Below the pieces are notes generated by a model. The model had not been told where the DNA came from. It saw nothing but the letters and a program-made list of their open reading frames with translations, and made no database searches. DNA of 64,000 nt from NCBI RefSeq assembly GCF_026210795.1, contig NC_089454.1:3224001-3288000 (forward strand). Reading direction: 5' to 3'. This DNA is from Rhizophagus irregularis (Eukaryota; Glomeromycota; Glomeromycetes; Glomerales; Glomeraceae). The position numbers and the translations under genes were made by a program. Below are positions 11,643-23,775 of the stretch, piece after piece. How positions within the stretch are numbered: position 1 is the stretch's first letter; each line of letters opens with the position of its first letter.

Positions 11643-12491
11643 TAGTGCTCCGCAAAATTCGGGTCTAACCCGGATAATTCAACCCGAGTGAATTTTAAAT
11701 CGGGTCGGTACTAACAATTTTAATAACCCGTGACCCGCATGATCCGACCTGTCGGGTCGGGTTATTCATTTCCTTAACTCGGGTTTTGACCCGAATTAGA
11801 CCCGGATGGTCATTAAAATCACTGATCACATATTGATTACGTGTTAATATTGATTATGTTTATATAATTTTGCTAGATGAATGAGGTAGTATATCCTCAC
11901 TTAGCGAAAATTGCTAGAGACACCTTGCAATTACAGGTATGTGTATGAATTATTATTATTATTTATTAACATTACATAAGTTGATTTTGATGATTAATAA
12001 AGCAACCAGCGCTCCAGTAGAAAGAGTATTTTCCGGTGGAACCGATTTGATAGCTGCAAAAAAATGTAGTCTTAAAGCAGATACAATTAGAGCATGCATG
12101 TGTTTAAAGTCCTGGCAGACATAAAATATAGTCAAATTTCTGTTAAAGTAAGTGATACAATTTCGATTTTATAGTTCAAATATAAAGCAATAAATAAACA
12201 GGAATTGAAGATATTTTTAAATTCGTGCTTAGCTTTAGTTTTAATAATAAAAAGTTGGGTGTCATCTTGTAGATCAATTACCTTGCGTTATTGAAAAAAT
12301 TATATTTGAAAAAATATTTTTGATACATTACTAATATTATCCAATGAAAATTACTAAAATTTCGGGTCTAACCCGGGTTATTCAAATTAAATATACTCGG
12401 GTCGGGTTAAAATTGGATCATTTCTATTTTTACCAGGTCGAGTCGGATATATTCTCCAAACCCGACTGAATCCGACCCGGTAGGAGCACTA
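11643..12491. mobile_element. hAT element relic (849 bp)
   Basis: Inverted ends TAGTGCTCC, followed by GGGT-rich sequence (CGGGTCTAACCCGG at the left; the right end reads CCGGGTCGG on the minus strand). It is flanked by a perfect 8-bp duplication AAAATATT (11635-11642 and 12492-12499), the hAT hallmark. It holds only the 3' end of a transposase gene, so it is a deletion derivative. It is inserted in the subterminal region of the 4.4-kb element. Confidence 0.9.
11880..12124 (+). pseudogene. hAT transposase C-terminal dimerisation remnant
   Basis: The plus strand reads YPHLAKIARDTLQLQ, a short possible intron (GTATGT...), then ATSAPVERVFSGGTDLIAAK and CSLKADTIRACMCLKSW before a stop. This is the conserved hAT dimerisation region (ATSAxxERxFS...LxxxxxxxxMCLKSW). 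The N-terminal zinc finger and the catalytic core are absent. Confidence 0.8.
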
Positions 12492-12507
12492 AAAATATTT
12501 TAATATT

Positions 12508-13560
12508 CTTTGCAGAAAACTCTTAGTTTTCGTAAAATATGTTAGACATAAAAAATGACGAGAATTAATGATATTGGTGAATATTTTTGTAATATGAACA
12601 AAACAATTTTACAATATTTTCAAAATATGTTAAAGATGAACTTGAATTAACAAATATTTTCGTAATATGAATACAATATTTTGAAATGCATTAAAATATG
12701 ATTGATATTAGCGAAACAGTTATTACAATATTTTGAAATATATTAAATATAAAATATAAACTTAAATTAATGATATTAGTGAATTCTAAGAATGAATAAA
12801 ATATAGCTACTATTTCAATTCCCTATATCAAAATTCATAAAATCTTTGAAATATAATTAACACATGAATAAAATATAGCTACAATATCAATTACATATGG
12901 CAAAATTCATATAATCTCTGTAATATAATTTGACATATCTTTCTCCTATTTTAACCTGATTAACCACGCACTTTAAGATGATGAATTACTTCTCCTTAAT
13001 TTGGTTCATTAAGGAGGTTCCTAACATAATGTTAGTGTTTCATTCACTTATCCGCTGGCGGTCAGACTAAAATATTCCTTACTAACTTTTCATTCTTTCT
13101 TACTTTTTACACCAATAATAATATAAAAAATTTTTAATACTGAAAAAAATATCGGCTATATTTATATTAATTTAGAATCACGTGTATCATGTAATTAACC
13201 TGATTAAAGCAATACTAATAATAAATCCGCAGTTTGGTCTTTTTTTTTTAAACTTTTTTTAACTCTTTTTTTTAACAAAGTTTATTTTATTTTATTTTAT
13301 TATTTAAACTTTTAACTATTCTTTTAATTTTTTCTAACACTTTATTAATGTTATAATATATTTCAACACCATATGGTCATTACTTTGTTATTTTTTACTC
13401 TCTATTTCCTATTTTTCTTCTTTCAATCATTCCCTCCTCTCTCTCATACATAGTTTTAAAAAAAAAGTGAAAAGTACCCACAAGAGAAAAACAAAAATTC
13501 TTTAACATTTTACATTTTGATTTTAGCTTCCATATTGAATTTCATTCATTTGAAATTCAC
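12508..13560. other. Internal transposon end motif and AT-rich DNA
   Basis: CTTTGCAGAAAACTC at 12508 faces right and matches the ends of the 4.4- and 9.2-kb elements. It is followed by AT-rich repeats (ACAATATTTTGAAATG, AATATAGCTAC). It has no unambiguous partner. No coding sequence seen. Confidence 0.45.
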
Positions 13561-14870
13561 TTTGGTACAATAAATAGTAGGAGGTTGTTTAGTATTAGGC
13601 GTAAGTATATTTTGTTGTGTAAAAAATGATAAGGAAAAGGAGATAAGAGCAGTTTCTTCACAGATTCATATTTTTCAAATCTCCAGATATATAATTAATG
13701 CAGAGTATCAACAGAAATGATTGGAAGATATTCCAATAGTAGCGTAACATATTGTTAAATACCCTTCAAATGCTGAAACTGGAAGCTTTTTTTAGGTAAT
13801 TCTTTCAGCTCCTCCAGTAGAATTTGTCAATTTTGTTTTCTTTAATTGTTTTGTTTTTTATCAAATAATTTTTAATGGTTGTTTTCTTAATTCTTAGATG
13901 GCTTAGTTCTATGGTATTTAGAATGTGAGTACAGTAGGAAGTTTTTTTTTAATTATTTATCTTATAGCAACGAAACATTTCTTAGATAATGGTATCTTCA
14001 GATATGTTGATTTTTGGTAAGGGTATTCGGAAGTTTTTAAAAGTTTCAAAACATTTTACTAATGTTACAATTTACTCTCTTTTTTAGCAAGTTTTTAAAT
14101 CTTTGTGCGCGTTGGAATTGAGTGGGTATTTCTTTTTTTAGAATTTCTATTTTAACAAATATTTATTAATGTTTTGATTTTTTTCTTTTGTAGCTCTTAT
14201 TATGGCATGTCTGGCCTCTTTGGATGCTGTCTCTTTAGATGTGGACTTTTGGTAACTTTTTTATCTTTTTTTTTTCACTTTTGATGAAATGAAACATTTA
14301 TCAACATCCTTTCATTTTTCTTTCTTTTGTAGTTGCAGATTTTTAGAGGGTGATTTTATTATTTGTTTATTTTATATTTTTTAATAAACTTTTGCTAAAT
14401 GTTCATTTGTTTCTTCTTTTTAGGCAACTGAACTGCTGGCTGAATTACTTTAGATGTGCAGGACCTCTTTGACGAACTGTCATTTGTAACATTTTGATTT
14501 TTTCTTTTTTAGCAGCTCTTTAGTTTCTTAGCTCAGGATTTTGGTTAGTCTCAAAATTTTTTATTAAATTTTTTTTATTTTTAGCAAACTTTACTAACAG
14601 TTTATTTATTTCTTTTTTTTAAACAGTTGTGCATACACTTAATTTATGGTAAGAATCTTCAGAATTTTTTTTAAAAAATTTTCTTTATTGAGCATTTTAT
14701 TAAAATTTCAATTTTATTTATTTCATTTTTAGGCAATGGAACCTTGGATTTGTAGATTTTGGTAAGTATTGGAAGTTCCTTTGGTTTTATTTCTTTAACG
14801 AATTTCTTACTAATGTTTTGACTTTACTTTTTTTTTAAATGATCAAGCATCTTGTATTGTATAAATAGAA
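13561..14870 (+). other. Micro-exon-like modules with T-rich spacers
   Basis: A row of short non-T-rich segments, each preceded by a T-rich tract ending TAG and followed by GTAA or GTTA. Examples are 14194-14251 (between TTTTGTAG and GGTAAC) and 14733-14761 (between TTTTTAG and GGTAAGT). The layout resembles a transcript with many tiny exons. No long frame is conserved, so a non-coding transcript is possible. A similar pattern is found at 39374-39740. Confidence 0.35.
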
Positions 14871-15617
14871 ATAAAATTACTTATTGAAAATTTACACGTC
14901 CACAAACAAGCAAATATACTAATAAAAATAACCCACAGTGTATTGCAAAATATCATACAAGAAATCTAGACTAATTACTACTACTATTTATTATCCTACC
15001 CGCAACTTACAGTATTTAACAGTCTGAAGAAAATCGCAGAAGAATAAGTGTGACCTCCAAATGAGATGGAAAGGAAGTGACCAGGAGAGTTGCAAAAGGG
15101 AGATAAGATGTGAGAATGGCGAACATACAAAAAAGTACAGTAATAATTTTGTTTCCTTATCATTGAGAGGGTCGTACAGAAAGGAGAATCAGAAGTCACA
15201 TGATTTGACTTGGAAATTTCCTTGCGAATAAATCACAATGATCCAAATCAAAAATTGTGCAGTGAAGGCATTATAATAGTTTTGTTTTTATTATAATTTC
15301 AATGTAAAATGTATAATTGTAATATTTTAGTGTATTTTTAATATATAATAAATTGTATTACTTGCAATATATTATAATGATATTTTTGATATATAATAAA
15401 AATATAAATATCACATTTTTTTCATAAATTTTGACATATTTTTGATATATAGTAAACATATTTTAAACATATTTTAATCATGTGTTTTTTAACATATGTT
15501 CAACATATTGCCGTTATCGAGTTACAACAGAGTTAACAGAAATGTACACGCAATATGTCAATCATATTTTAAAAATATTTTTACCATATTTTTCAAAATC
15601 AATAGGTTTCTGCAAAG
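14871..15617. other. Right end of the 4.4-kb element
   Basis: AT-rich, with TTTTGATATATA-type repeats and the terminal inverted end at 15605-15617. The short minus-strand frame at 14996-15199 is not supported as a gene. Confidence 0.5.
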
Positions 15618-18131
15618 TGGCTCATCTTTTAGTGATTGCCGTTGAAAAATTGTATTAACTAAACCAATTGTGGGTTGTAGGCTTTGCTTCAACTCTTTCT
15701 TTAATCTTGGTTCCTTTATTGCAGCTTCACATATTGCTTCCATAGTATTACATCCTTCAATTAAATGTTCAAATTCCTGTCCCATTTCTTGACGCATCAA
15801 TCCTACTGATTGTAAACCCAGATTCAAAATGGACATAATTCTTTCTACAGGATTCTTCCAGGAATGTCCAGGAGGAGTTCTAACTGCTACAAAATAGTCT
15901 AAATCTAAAGCTAAAAATAGACATATCCATGAAAGTTGAACTCGAAGAAATCTTAATTGATGGTCACTGCCACCATCTGTATAAACTAACAAGTAGTGAT
16001 GTCCTTGTTGTGAATTTATAAGAATATCATATAATTCAGCATGACGCATAGGTGTACTTGATTCAAAAATAGGATCTTTTAACCCAATATTAACTTGCCC
16101 ACGATAAAATGAACCTTCCATATCAGATGGAATATCACATAACATTGTAACACTAGGAATAAGACCAGTTTTCGTAAAATCATGATCTGCTACCACAAAA
16201 CTTTCCTCTTGAGAAACCAAGACAGATCTACCTCTATCCACTGCAGCCACAGGAAATCCTGGCTCCCCAACTTTACAACGATGTTTATCATCAAGAAATA
16301 CCAACCAGCTAAAGCCTGAAAGTATAACAGCCAGTTCTTTAAGATATCTAAATAATGCATCTTCATGCTCAATTCGTAGTTGGCGAATTTGCACCATAAA
16401 TTTTACTTGTAAGCGGCCTGTATATTGGAGGCTTGTATTATTTTGGGGGTTTTTTGGCCAGAATTGAAGATGAATCCATTGTTTATGAGGTATTGGTGTA
16501 TCATCTGGACAAATTGCAGCTACTTGAATACGTAAATCTTTAACTGAAATTGCTTTTGCTAAATGAACAATTGTATCATGACGTCATTCATCAACAGCTA
16601 ATAGAGAATCCACTGAGTTTTTTACTGCACCAACTAAAAATTTTTGACAATATTCCCAAAAAACATTATATTTTTCTGGTCGACCAAGGTTTAATTCACG
16701 TAAATCAATTACAATGTTTGGATCACCCAAATGTAATGCTCTTACTACACGTGCATCAATCTCTGCTTTATTTTCACAATTAGCTGCAGTGCTATCCTGT
16801 GTAAGTGTCTTGTAGATATTTCGAAGGATTGATTTTTTTACTGTATTTGCGCCAAAAAGGGTTTCAGCAGAATTAATAAATGCATATTTTTGTTTCCTGG
16901 AAAGATATTGTGGTACCAATTCTTCAAGACCGGAAGTAAGCTTTTGTGATTCATTCATTCTTTCTGATTCTGATACACATATATTAACTTTCCATACCCA
17001 AGTAACATTGAATGAATTATTGCCAGAATTGAAAGAATAATGACCAACTTTAAAAGGAAATGCTTTTTCAAAACCATTAAGATAAACATATCGTTTGCTA
17101 CAAAATTAATTGTATATTAATTTTTATTGAAAATTTCTATTAACTATTTAGTAAATCAATTACTTACGTAGGATTGTCTAAACAATATGGTGATATATCT
17201 AATGGAACCCAATCTTCCAATTTTTGTAAAGCATCAACCAATGGTTCATATTTTTTTATAATATCTCCTGAGCGAAATTTATTAGCATTATAAATTGTAG
17301 TTGTTCCAGAATCTGCAATAGAGCGGACTGGCTTATCCAAAGCATGATTTTCGTTCATAACCCTTGCCTGATTATCTAAATACAATACGTATGATATTAA
17401 AGAATCTAAAAACTCAATGAATGTTTTTTTAAACCAATTAAATGAGGATTTGTTAAACCATTTTGCTTCTTTATAAGTTATTAAATTACTTATATGCCCA
17501 TTTAATACTTTTTTTTCAAAATCAGGTCTTTTTTTTTGTATTTTGCTGGATTAGCATGTTCAAAAAAAATACTCGGTGATGTGGGAATGCTATATCCTCG
17601 ATCTTTAAATTTTTTAACACCACACATATCAATATACCAAATTGCTTCCGTTATATGTTTAATGAATTCACGTCCAAGACTTTCAGCAGTATCCTTTCCA
17701 ACCCATCCTGCATTATTTTCTTGAAGATAATTAACAAAATTAAATTTCATACACTCTTTTTCATTACCATTCTCCTTCATATTTGGTAAATAAAGCTGAC
17801 TTGATTCTTGTAACAAAATATTAAAAGCATTTTTTCCAGCTGACGGTTGTATAGTAGGTATATCTTGCAACCGTAGTTCAATACATTCACCAAAACTCTT
17901 GGTAGCATCAGCAATTGGACAATTTAAAGCTACTCCATTAGAGATGTCACGAATATTGTCTCCCAAAAAAACTTTAACTTCCAACTCTTGATTTTCTTCA
18001 GATAAAACGCCTAAAGGTAAATCATTGTAGAATTGTTCAATTGTACGTTTATCTGTAACACTAAATGGATGGATCATCCATCCATATATTTGTTTTTGAC
18101 CTTTTTTTATAGAAATGTTGATTACGCCCAT
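15618..18131 (-). pseudogene. DDE-transposase-like gene, segment 1 (N-terminal and catalytic part)
   Basis: The gene starts at 18131 (MGVINISIKKGQKQIYGWMI). Exon 1 is 17168-18131, an intron follows (GTAAGT to TTTTGTAG, 17098-17167), and exon 2 runs from 17097 to the insertion at 15618. The core has a DDE-like layout: FLDDKHRCKVGEPGFPVAAV, then LLVYTDGGSDHQLRFLRVQL, then HSWKNPVERIMSILNLGLQS. The likely acidic residues are in DDKH, TDGGSD and PVER. With segments 2 and 3 it forms one large protein with a Cys-rich C-terminus, an uncharacterised multicopy family I recall from Glomeromycotina and some marine animals. Damage: a one-base frameshift in a run of nine T (17526-17534), an in-frame TGA (16584-16586) where CGA would give Arg, and two transposon insertions. 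The transposase role is inferred from the DDE pattern. Confidence 0.75.
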
Positions 18132-18862
18132 TTTTTAAAAAAAACTGCGGAACTTGCGGAACCTGTGAAAACTGCAGTTTTTTATATATTTTTGGACCGT
18201 TAATACCACGTTCATCTATGTATTAAAATGGAATGATCATAGAACATCTGATATCTTTTATAAGTATTTTGTACGCCCATTTTTATTGACAAAAAATTAT
18301 TAATAACATGTTTTGGACCAATAAAATTGCATAAAAAAAACTATAAATTATAAAAAAAACCAACCTCCCGGGTCAAGTCATTTGATTTAAAAAATGAGAA
18401 ACATAAAATTTAATTTGTCCGGCCAAATATAGTGAATTTTATTAAATACTGCATTTTACAATGATTGTTTTATTACAAAAATATAAATTTTTATTATTTG
18501 CGTTTTTATTAGTCATTTCTATTACAATGTATTATTACAATGAAAATTGCTGTTACAATTATTACAATAATTAAATAAAATTTGATTTATTATATAAAAT
18601 AATAAGCTTCGTTGAATATTATCTAATAATTCGATAAAACGTCTTTAATTAATTTTTTCGCCTAATCTCCTACTTTAGCCACCAATTTATTAATACTTTT
18701 ATTACAATTCAAAGTTATTCCGAAACTATTTATTGACGATAAGTTGACAAAATTTTTACGAATCATAAAAATTTCGCAAAGATAACATGCCGTCACGTGA
18801 TTGATGTGAATTTAGATCGATCTTGTGATGGCTAGGTCGCAAATCATCAAGTTTCTGCAAAG
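18132..18862. other. Upstream region of DDE gene and outward transposon end
   Basis: Holds an imperfect palindrome around ACTGCGGAACTTGCGGAACC (about 18145-18182), the inverted copy (18394-18418) of the 25-bp sequence at 8656, and at 18850-18862 the motif GTTTCTGCAAAG. That last motif is the same transposon end as at 15617 and 28604, here abutting the kinase fragment. Confidence 0.45.
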
Positions 18863-19366
18863 TTTCCACTGTGAAAATCTTTATGAAAATATCCTAATTC
18901 ATGTAACGTTTTAAGGCCATGTGTTATCCAATGTAAATAAAGTAATTTATCTTTCCACAAAGTATTATTGAAATTGTGTAAAAGAATGCTTCTCAAATTT
19001 CCTTTATCTGCATATTCTGAAATTATTATAAGTTCTTCAGTTTCTGGATCTTTAGTCATTCCATAAAAACTTAGACATCCATCGTTTATTTGACATAAAT
19101 CCCAAAGTATTTTAATCTATTATTTGTATTTAAATTAATGGAAAAAATTTTTCAATTATTATTAAAGAGGTTAATTAAAATATGTAAAATTAATACAAAA
19201 CTTACCTCATTTAAATATTCAGCTGACATATTCTCTGATCCATTTAACCTTTTCAATGCAACTTTGGTAGATTCAGATTTACGGGTTTTCCATCCTTTAT
19301 TGTATATTATTTTTGGACCATCAATCCACTTCACCAATTTGGTTTATATCTTTAAATTTATCAAAT
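18863..19366 (-). pseudogene. TKL-type kinase fragment (middle part)
   Basis: The minus strand reads FDKFKDINQIGE, then with the glycine loop deleted WIDGPKIIYNKGWKTRKSES, TKVALKRLNGSENMSAEY, an intron (GTAAGTTTTG to AATAATAG), and LSFYGMTKDPETEELIIISE up to FHKDFHSGN, where it stops at a transposon end (18862). It is the continuation of the kinase N-terminus at 28605-28884: removing the 9.2-kb element joins EWVP to FDKFKDINQIGE in frame. Compared with the paralogue at 29980-31554 it lacks the GGFSKVYSAT loop, so it was damaged beyond the insertions. DFG and the C-lobe are missing. Confidence 0.85.
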
Positions 19367-19454
19367 CTTTGCAGAAACTTATAAATTTAAGAAATATGAC
19401 AACAACATTTTTAAAATATATTGAACATATGATATTTGCATTTCTGTTATCTCT

Positions 19455-19830
19455 CTTTTAACTATATGCTTACAATATGACAACAATATGACTTAGTTTA
19501 TATAGCAATCATATAACAAAAATATGACAACAATATGACTTAGTTTATATAGCAATCATATAACGAAAATATGACAACAATATGACTTAGTTTATATAGC
19601 AATCATATAACGAAAATATGACAACAATATGATTTAGTTTATATAGCAATCATATAACGAAAATATGACAACAATATGATTTAGTTTATATAGCAATCAT
19701 ATAACGAAAATGTGACAACAATATGATTTAGTTTATATAGCAATCATATAACGCAAATGTGACAACAATATGTCTTGGTTTATATAGCAATCATATAACG
19801 AAAATGTGACAACAATATATAAAATAATGT
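19455..19830. repeat. Left subterminal array, ~46-bp unit
   Basis: About eight near-identical units of ATGACAACAATATGACTTAG followed by TTTATATAGCAATCATATAA. Likely transposase binding sites near the left end of the 9.2-kb element (inferred). Confidence 0.9.
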
Positions 19831-20128
19831 AATAGTAATATAAATAACTATAATACGTTGAAAATATCTCAAAATCTCAAAATGATTCATTTTTTCAAAA
19901 AAAAAAACAAGATCACTTGATTTTACCGTAATTTTCGGTAAATAAAGACCAAGAATAAATTACTCTTGACCAAATTTCTTGGGTATGGAATTAAAAATGT
20001 CGTTAAAAGCTTGTAAACCATCAATCAATCGGCAACTTCAGTTTTTGATGAATAACTGAATAAAGTAATATAATAAAATATGTTTATGTTAGTAATATAA
20101 TAACGCCATAAATAAACTATATTTCTAC

Positions 20129-23100
20129 CTATACTGCATTATAATAATATCTGTTTAAAATATAACTTCGATTTTCTTCATCATGCTCAGTATTACATGT
20201 ATTCCCACAATTGTGTATAAAGAATACACATGGATTGCGATCAATAAACGTAATTGGAAAAATTTGAAACCACCGTGATTCTTCAGGTTTCTGAATATTA
20301 TAAAATGGGCATTCTAATACAGAATCCATAATGTTTGTTGCCTGAAACCAATCAAAGAAAAAAAATGCATAGTATTGGCCGTTGTTTGCTTGATACCGAA
20401 AAATTGATTTCACTTTGGCATATGCGATACCTTCGGATTCTTCAGGTAGCTCCACAATATCACCAATATGAATTTTCAATCGGATAGGGTCTTGACCATC
20501 TTTAAGGACGGTATAGGAAATAGAATTATAAAATTCTAACTTCCTATTTAGTATTGCTTCTTTTGAATTGAAGTGTTCCCTATATGATACAGAAATATCT
20601 TGAAAAAATGGATGCTTATAATCCAACTTCTTTGATAGTTTTCTGTCATTAACTTTTTTGGCACTCCATCGACTATTTAATGAAATATCAATAAAATTGC
20701 TATTATGGAGCATATGGTAATATTATCGTCTGTAAATAATATTAAATTAGCATGTATAAAATGTACTTCATTACTTCCAATAATGGCTAATAAAATTTAC
20801 TTAGTTACCATCCTGTTTGTCTTCGAATTCTTGACTATTTATAGTATTAAAATTTTCTGTAGCATACCAAGCAGTTAATATCGTGTAAATATTTGGATCT
20901 GCAATAAGTTTAGGTAATGCATTTGGTCTTGTATTAAAACGAGGATCTGTCCAACCATCAATGAGATGCCGTAATACCTGAATTGTATTATACCGTCGTG
21001 TAAGGTCAAGTTCGATTTCTTTACAGTTCATATGTGGTACCATTGTTTTAAATATACGATGTACCATCTCTTTTACACCAACAGCAGTATTTACGAGTGT
21101 TGCAAAATTACGAGCATGCTGTAAACGGTGCATATTTACATGCAAATTAGGCAGATTGGTGAAGGTATCTGGGAATATCTAAGAACAAATAATGAGTTTG
21201 TTATATTAGTGGTATATTCAATAACATTTAATGAAACCATTTGGTTGCATATATAATACTTACTTGTATTAGTATCTCTCGTTCTTTTTTTAGTGTTTCT
21301 TGCAATTCTTGATAAGTATTTTCCGTCATAGTGGTTGAAAATGCAAGTTTTAGTGCTTTTGCTTCAATAGCCCAACATGCACATAATTTTGATGCAACTA
21401 AATTTCGTCTTATTCCAGAATTTTTATGCCAGTTATTCAAAGCATCTGTCTTTATATGACGAGATTCTAAAAAGCGCTGGAGTATAAACGGCATTAGCAT
21501 TGCAAGCCTTAACACATCGGAAAACATGAAACTTTGACGATGTCGCAATGGATTAGGCATTCTACTCCAGTGGGAGGGTTTTTCAATACGTTTCCAATAC
21601 TCTAAAAAATCATTTTCACCATTTGTATTAAAAATGTTAAATGTTACTTCTAATAGAGTACGTGCCTTTCCAGCCATAGAATGGTACGCATCTTGTGGTG
21701 TTTGGAGGTGTTGATTCCATTTCAAATCATTGAGAGGACCTGGTTTTATTAATCCATATTTGGTAGCTAGTCGATCCTGATCCATTCTTAAATGTTGACT
21801 TTCAATCTCTGCAATTCGTTCATTTGTTTGCTGTTGAAAACGAGCATTCTTAATGTAATTATAGTTTGGATCAGTATATTGGTCATTTGAAACATTACAT
21901 GTTCGACACCCATGATTAGCTCCATGTCGTTTTACAGCTGCTAAATCATTGCCTTGTGGCAAGTCAGCAGTAACACATCCAATACCACCTATTACCCATG
22001 CATCACCATATAAAGTTTGCATTACACGACCATTTTCTAAGGACTTTATGTCTTGAACTATGGGTTTTATAAAATCGTTAAAATTTGCTCCAAATGGAAC
22101 AAATCCTATTAAAAAATGATTCTTTAATTGTTTTCGAAGAGTTGATGGCATGTTTCCAATTTGTAAGTAAACACCACCTAAGGAATGGTACACATTTCTG
22201 TAAGTACCAAAATCATCAACATATATATCAAGAAATACCTTTAAGATGGGCAGGTTCTGTTGTGACTGCATAATTGTAATATTTTCATAAGGTAATCGAT
22301 GTCTTGATGCTATATCACGATATTTCCACCTGCTATCAAAACTATATACAATTTCTTTAATATAAAAATCGTATTCATCAGGTTCTGGCATGTCACATAA
22401 CCAAACAACGATGTGTTGTACTACATTTGATGGGTTTACCAATTTTGCTTCTCCTTCAACTAACCATAACTCCATATTGTTTCCACGAGTGTGTCGATTA
22501 TCATTAGGACGACAATTAGGAAGCTTTTCATGTTTAAGTAGCATATCAACCTTTAGTTTAAGTGTATTATTATCCATTTCATCATTCACTACACTACGTA
22601 CTCGACACATAAATGTGGATGATTGCTCACGAAATATTAAAAATTCGCCTGCTTTATAAAATTCTAGATAAAAAATTATGTTATTTATCTGATTAATCTT
22701 ACTACTATAAAGAATGAAAATATTACAAACCTTCATTTGTAGTTCTAATCTTGTTTTCTCCAAATAATAATAAATCCTGCCAGAGTTCACCATGCCAGAA
22801 TTCTCGTTTTTCATTTGCAACTATTCCGGGACCAAAATACATCTTTGGCATGATTAATGGATTTTTTAAAATACGCTCCAGATGCGTAAGTGGAGAAATT
22901 GTAAATGCTTTTTTTGTAGATGCATATGTGGATGGTGTCCGCTGCATGCTGAGAGGTACATCATGTTTGCGAACTTTGACTAGAGGTAGCCTATCTCTCC
23001 ATTTTCGTATCTGACGAATATTTTTAGTGATATCCTCCTTTCGATACTCAGGATGTGTGAGAATCTTGGCAAGATCCTCATACGCAGATGTTGCTACATA

Positions 23101-23775
23101 AAATCAGTAAGTTTATACCAATATACATAATAAAGCATTCAGTCAATATTACTTACAAATCATATGTTTAGTAATCCAAATAAAAATCATTGTTGATGTA
23201 AAATTTGGAAAATATGGACCGTATTCACTATCAAAACCTTCGAAATTAGAAGATTCTTCTTCCAGCACATCACTATTATTCATTGAATCATCTTCTTCAT
23301 CTTCTTCTACAATATCAAGTAATGACCTATGTGAATCATCAATATTTTTCATTAAAATTTCTTCTGTAGTATCAGTAGCCAGTGTCAATGTCTGAAGGTT
23401 GGTAGTTATCATTAATGTCCATATTATGTTCAGGAAGCTGCTGCTTGAACTCCTTGAAATAATTTATAAAAAATTGTATGTTAAATACTCATATTTAATA
23501 TTTCTTTCATGAAGTACATAGCACTATAATCTCAGAACATATATACTAACCTCATTTGTCATTTCTGATGAGCTTTCAGCCTCACCAGTGTTTCCTCTGA
23601 AATTGGAAATATATTCTGTATCATTGTATTCTGGAATGTCATCTGTATTGTCATGTCCTGAAATGTTATCAGATATAAAAGATTCGTCTTCTTCAGTAGC
23701 TCTTAGTTTTCTAGTAGCTCTAACACGTAGTTTTGGTGTTGGTACATATAGACGACTATTTTTTGAACGTTTCAT
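20129..23775 (-). CDS. Plavaka/CMC-like transposase (spliced, one internal frame break)
   Basis: Exons on the minus strand: 23551-23775 (basic start MKRSKNSRLYVPTPK, then acidic), 23157-23452, 22731-23093 (TSAYEDLAKILTHPEY; FGPGIVANEKREFWHGELWQ), 21264-22663, 20809-21178 and about 20129-20730. Introns are GT-AG and phases fit except twice. The main exon has the transposase core: LDIYVDDFGTYRNVYHSLGG, GNMPSTLRKQLKNHFLIGFV, GCVTADLPQGNDLAAVKRHG with GCRTC, and HLQTPQDAYHSMAGKARTLL. The last exon resembles a BAH-like module (LKIHIGDIVELPEESEGIAY). Exon 2 needs a one-base shift at about 23395, and the junction into the last exon is unclear. Function by family: excision and insertion of the 9.2-kb element. 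I could not assign all catalytic residues with certainty. Confidence 0.75.

Larger units (their letters stand above)
11210..15617. mobile_element. 4.4-kb non-autonomous element with CTTTRCAGAAAC ends
   Basis: Left end CTTTACAGAAACC at 11210, right end the complement of CTTTGCAGAAACC ending at 15617, flanked by TG at 11208-11209 and 15618-15619. It sits inside the DDE gene; removing it with one TG rejoins KDEP to FKTFDAATE in frame. Its left ~420 bp are nearly identical, in opposite orientation, to the right end of the 9.2-kb element at 28604. Its right end is a diverged relative of that element's left end (19367). No transposase gene is present. It holds subterminal arrays, a hAT relic, a second internal end motif (12508) and a stretch of micro-exon-like modules. 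Probably mobilised by the transposase of the 9.2-kb family. Confidence 0.75.

Noticed and set aside
12508-15617. 12508-15617 as an independent element
   Set aside because: The flanking dinucleotides do not match, whereas 11210-15617 has matching TG and restores a reading frame.
22085-23014. Plus-strand ORFs across the transposase exons
   Set aside because: Antisense shadows of the minus-strand transposase exons.
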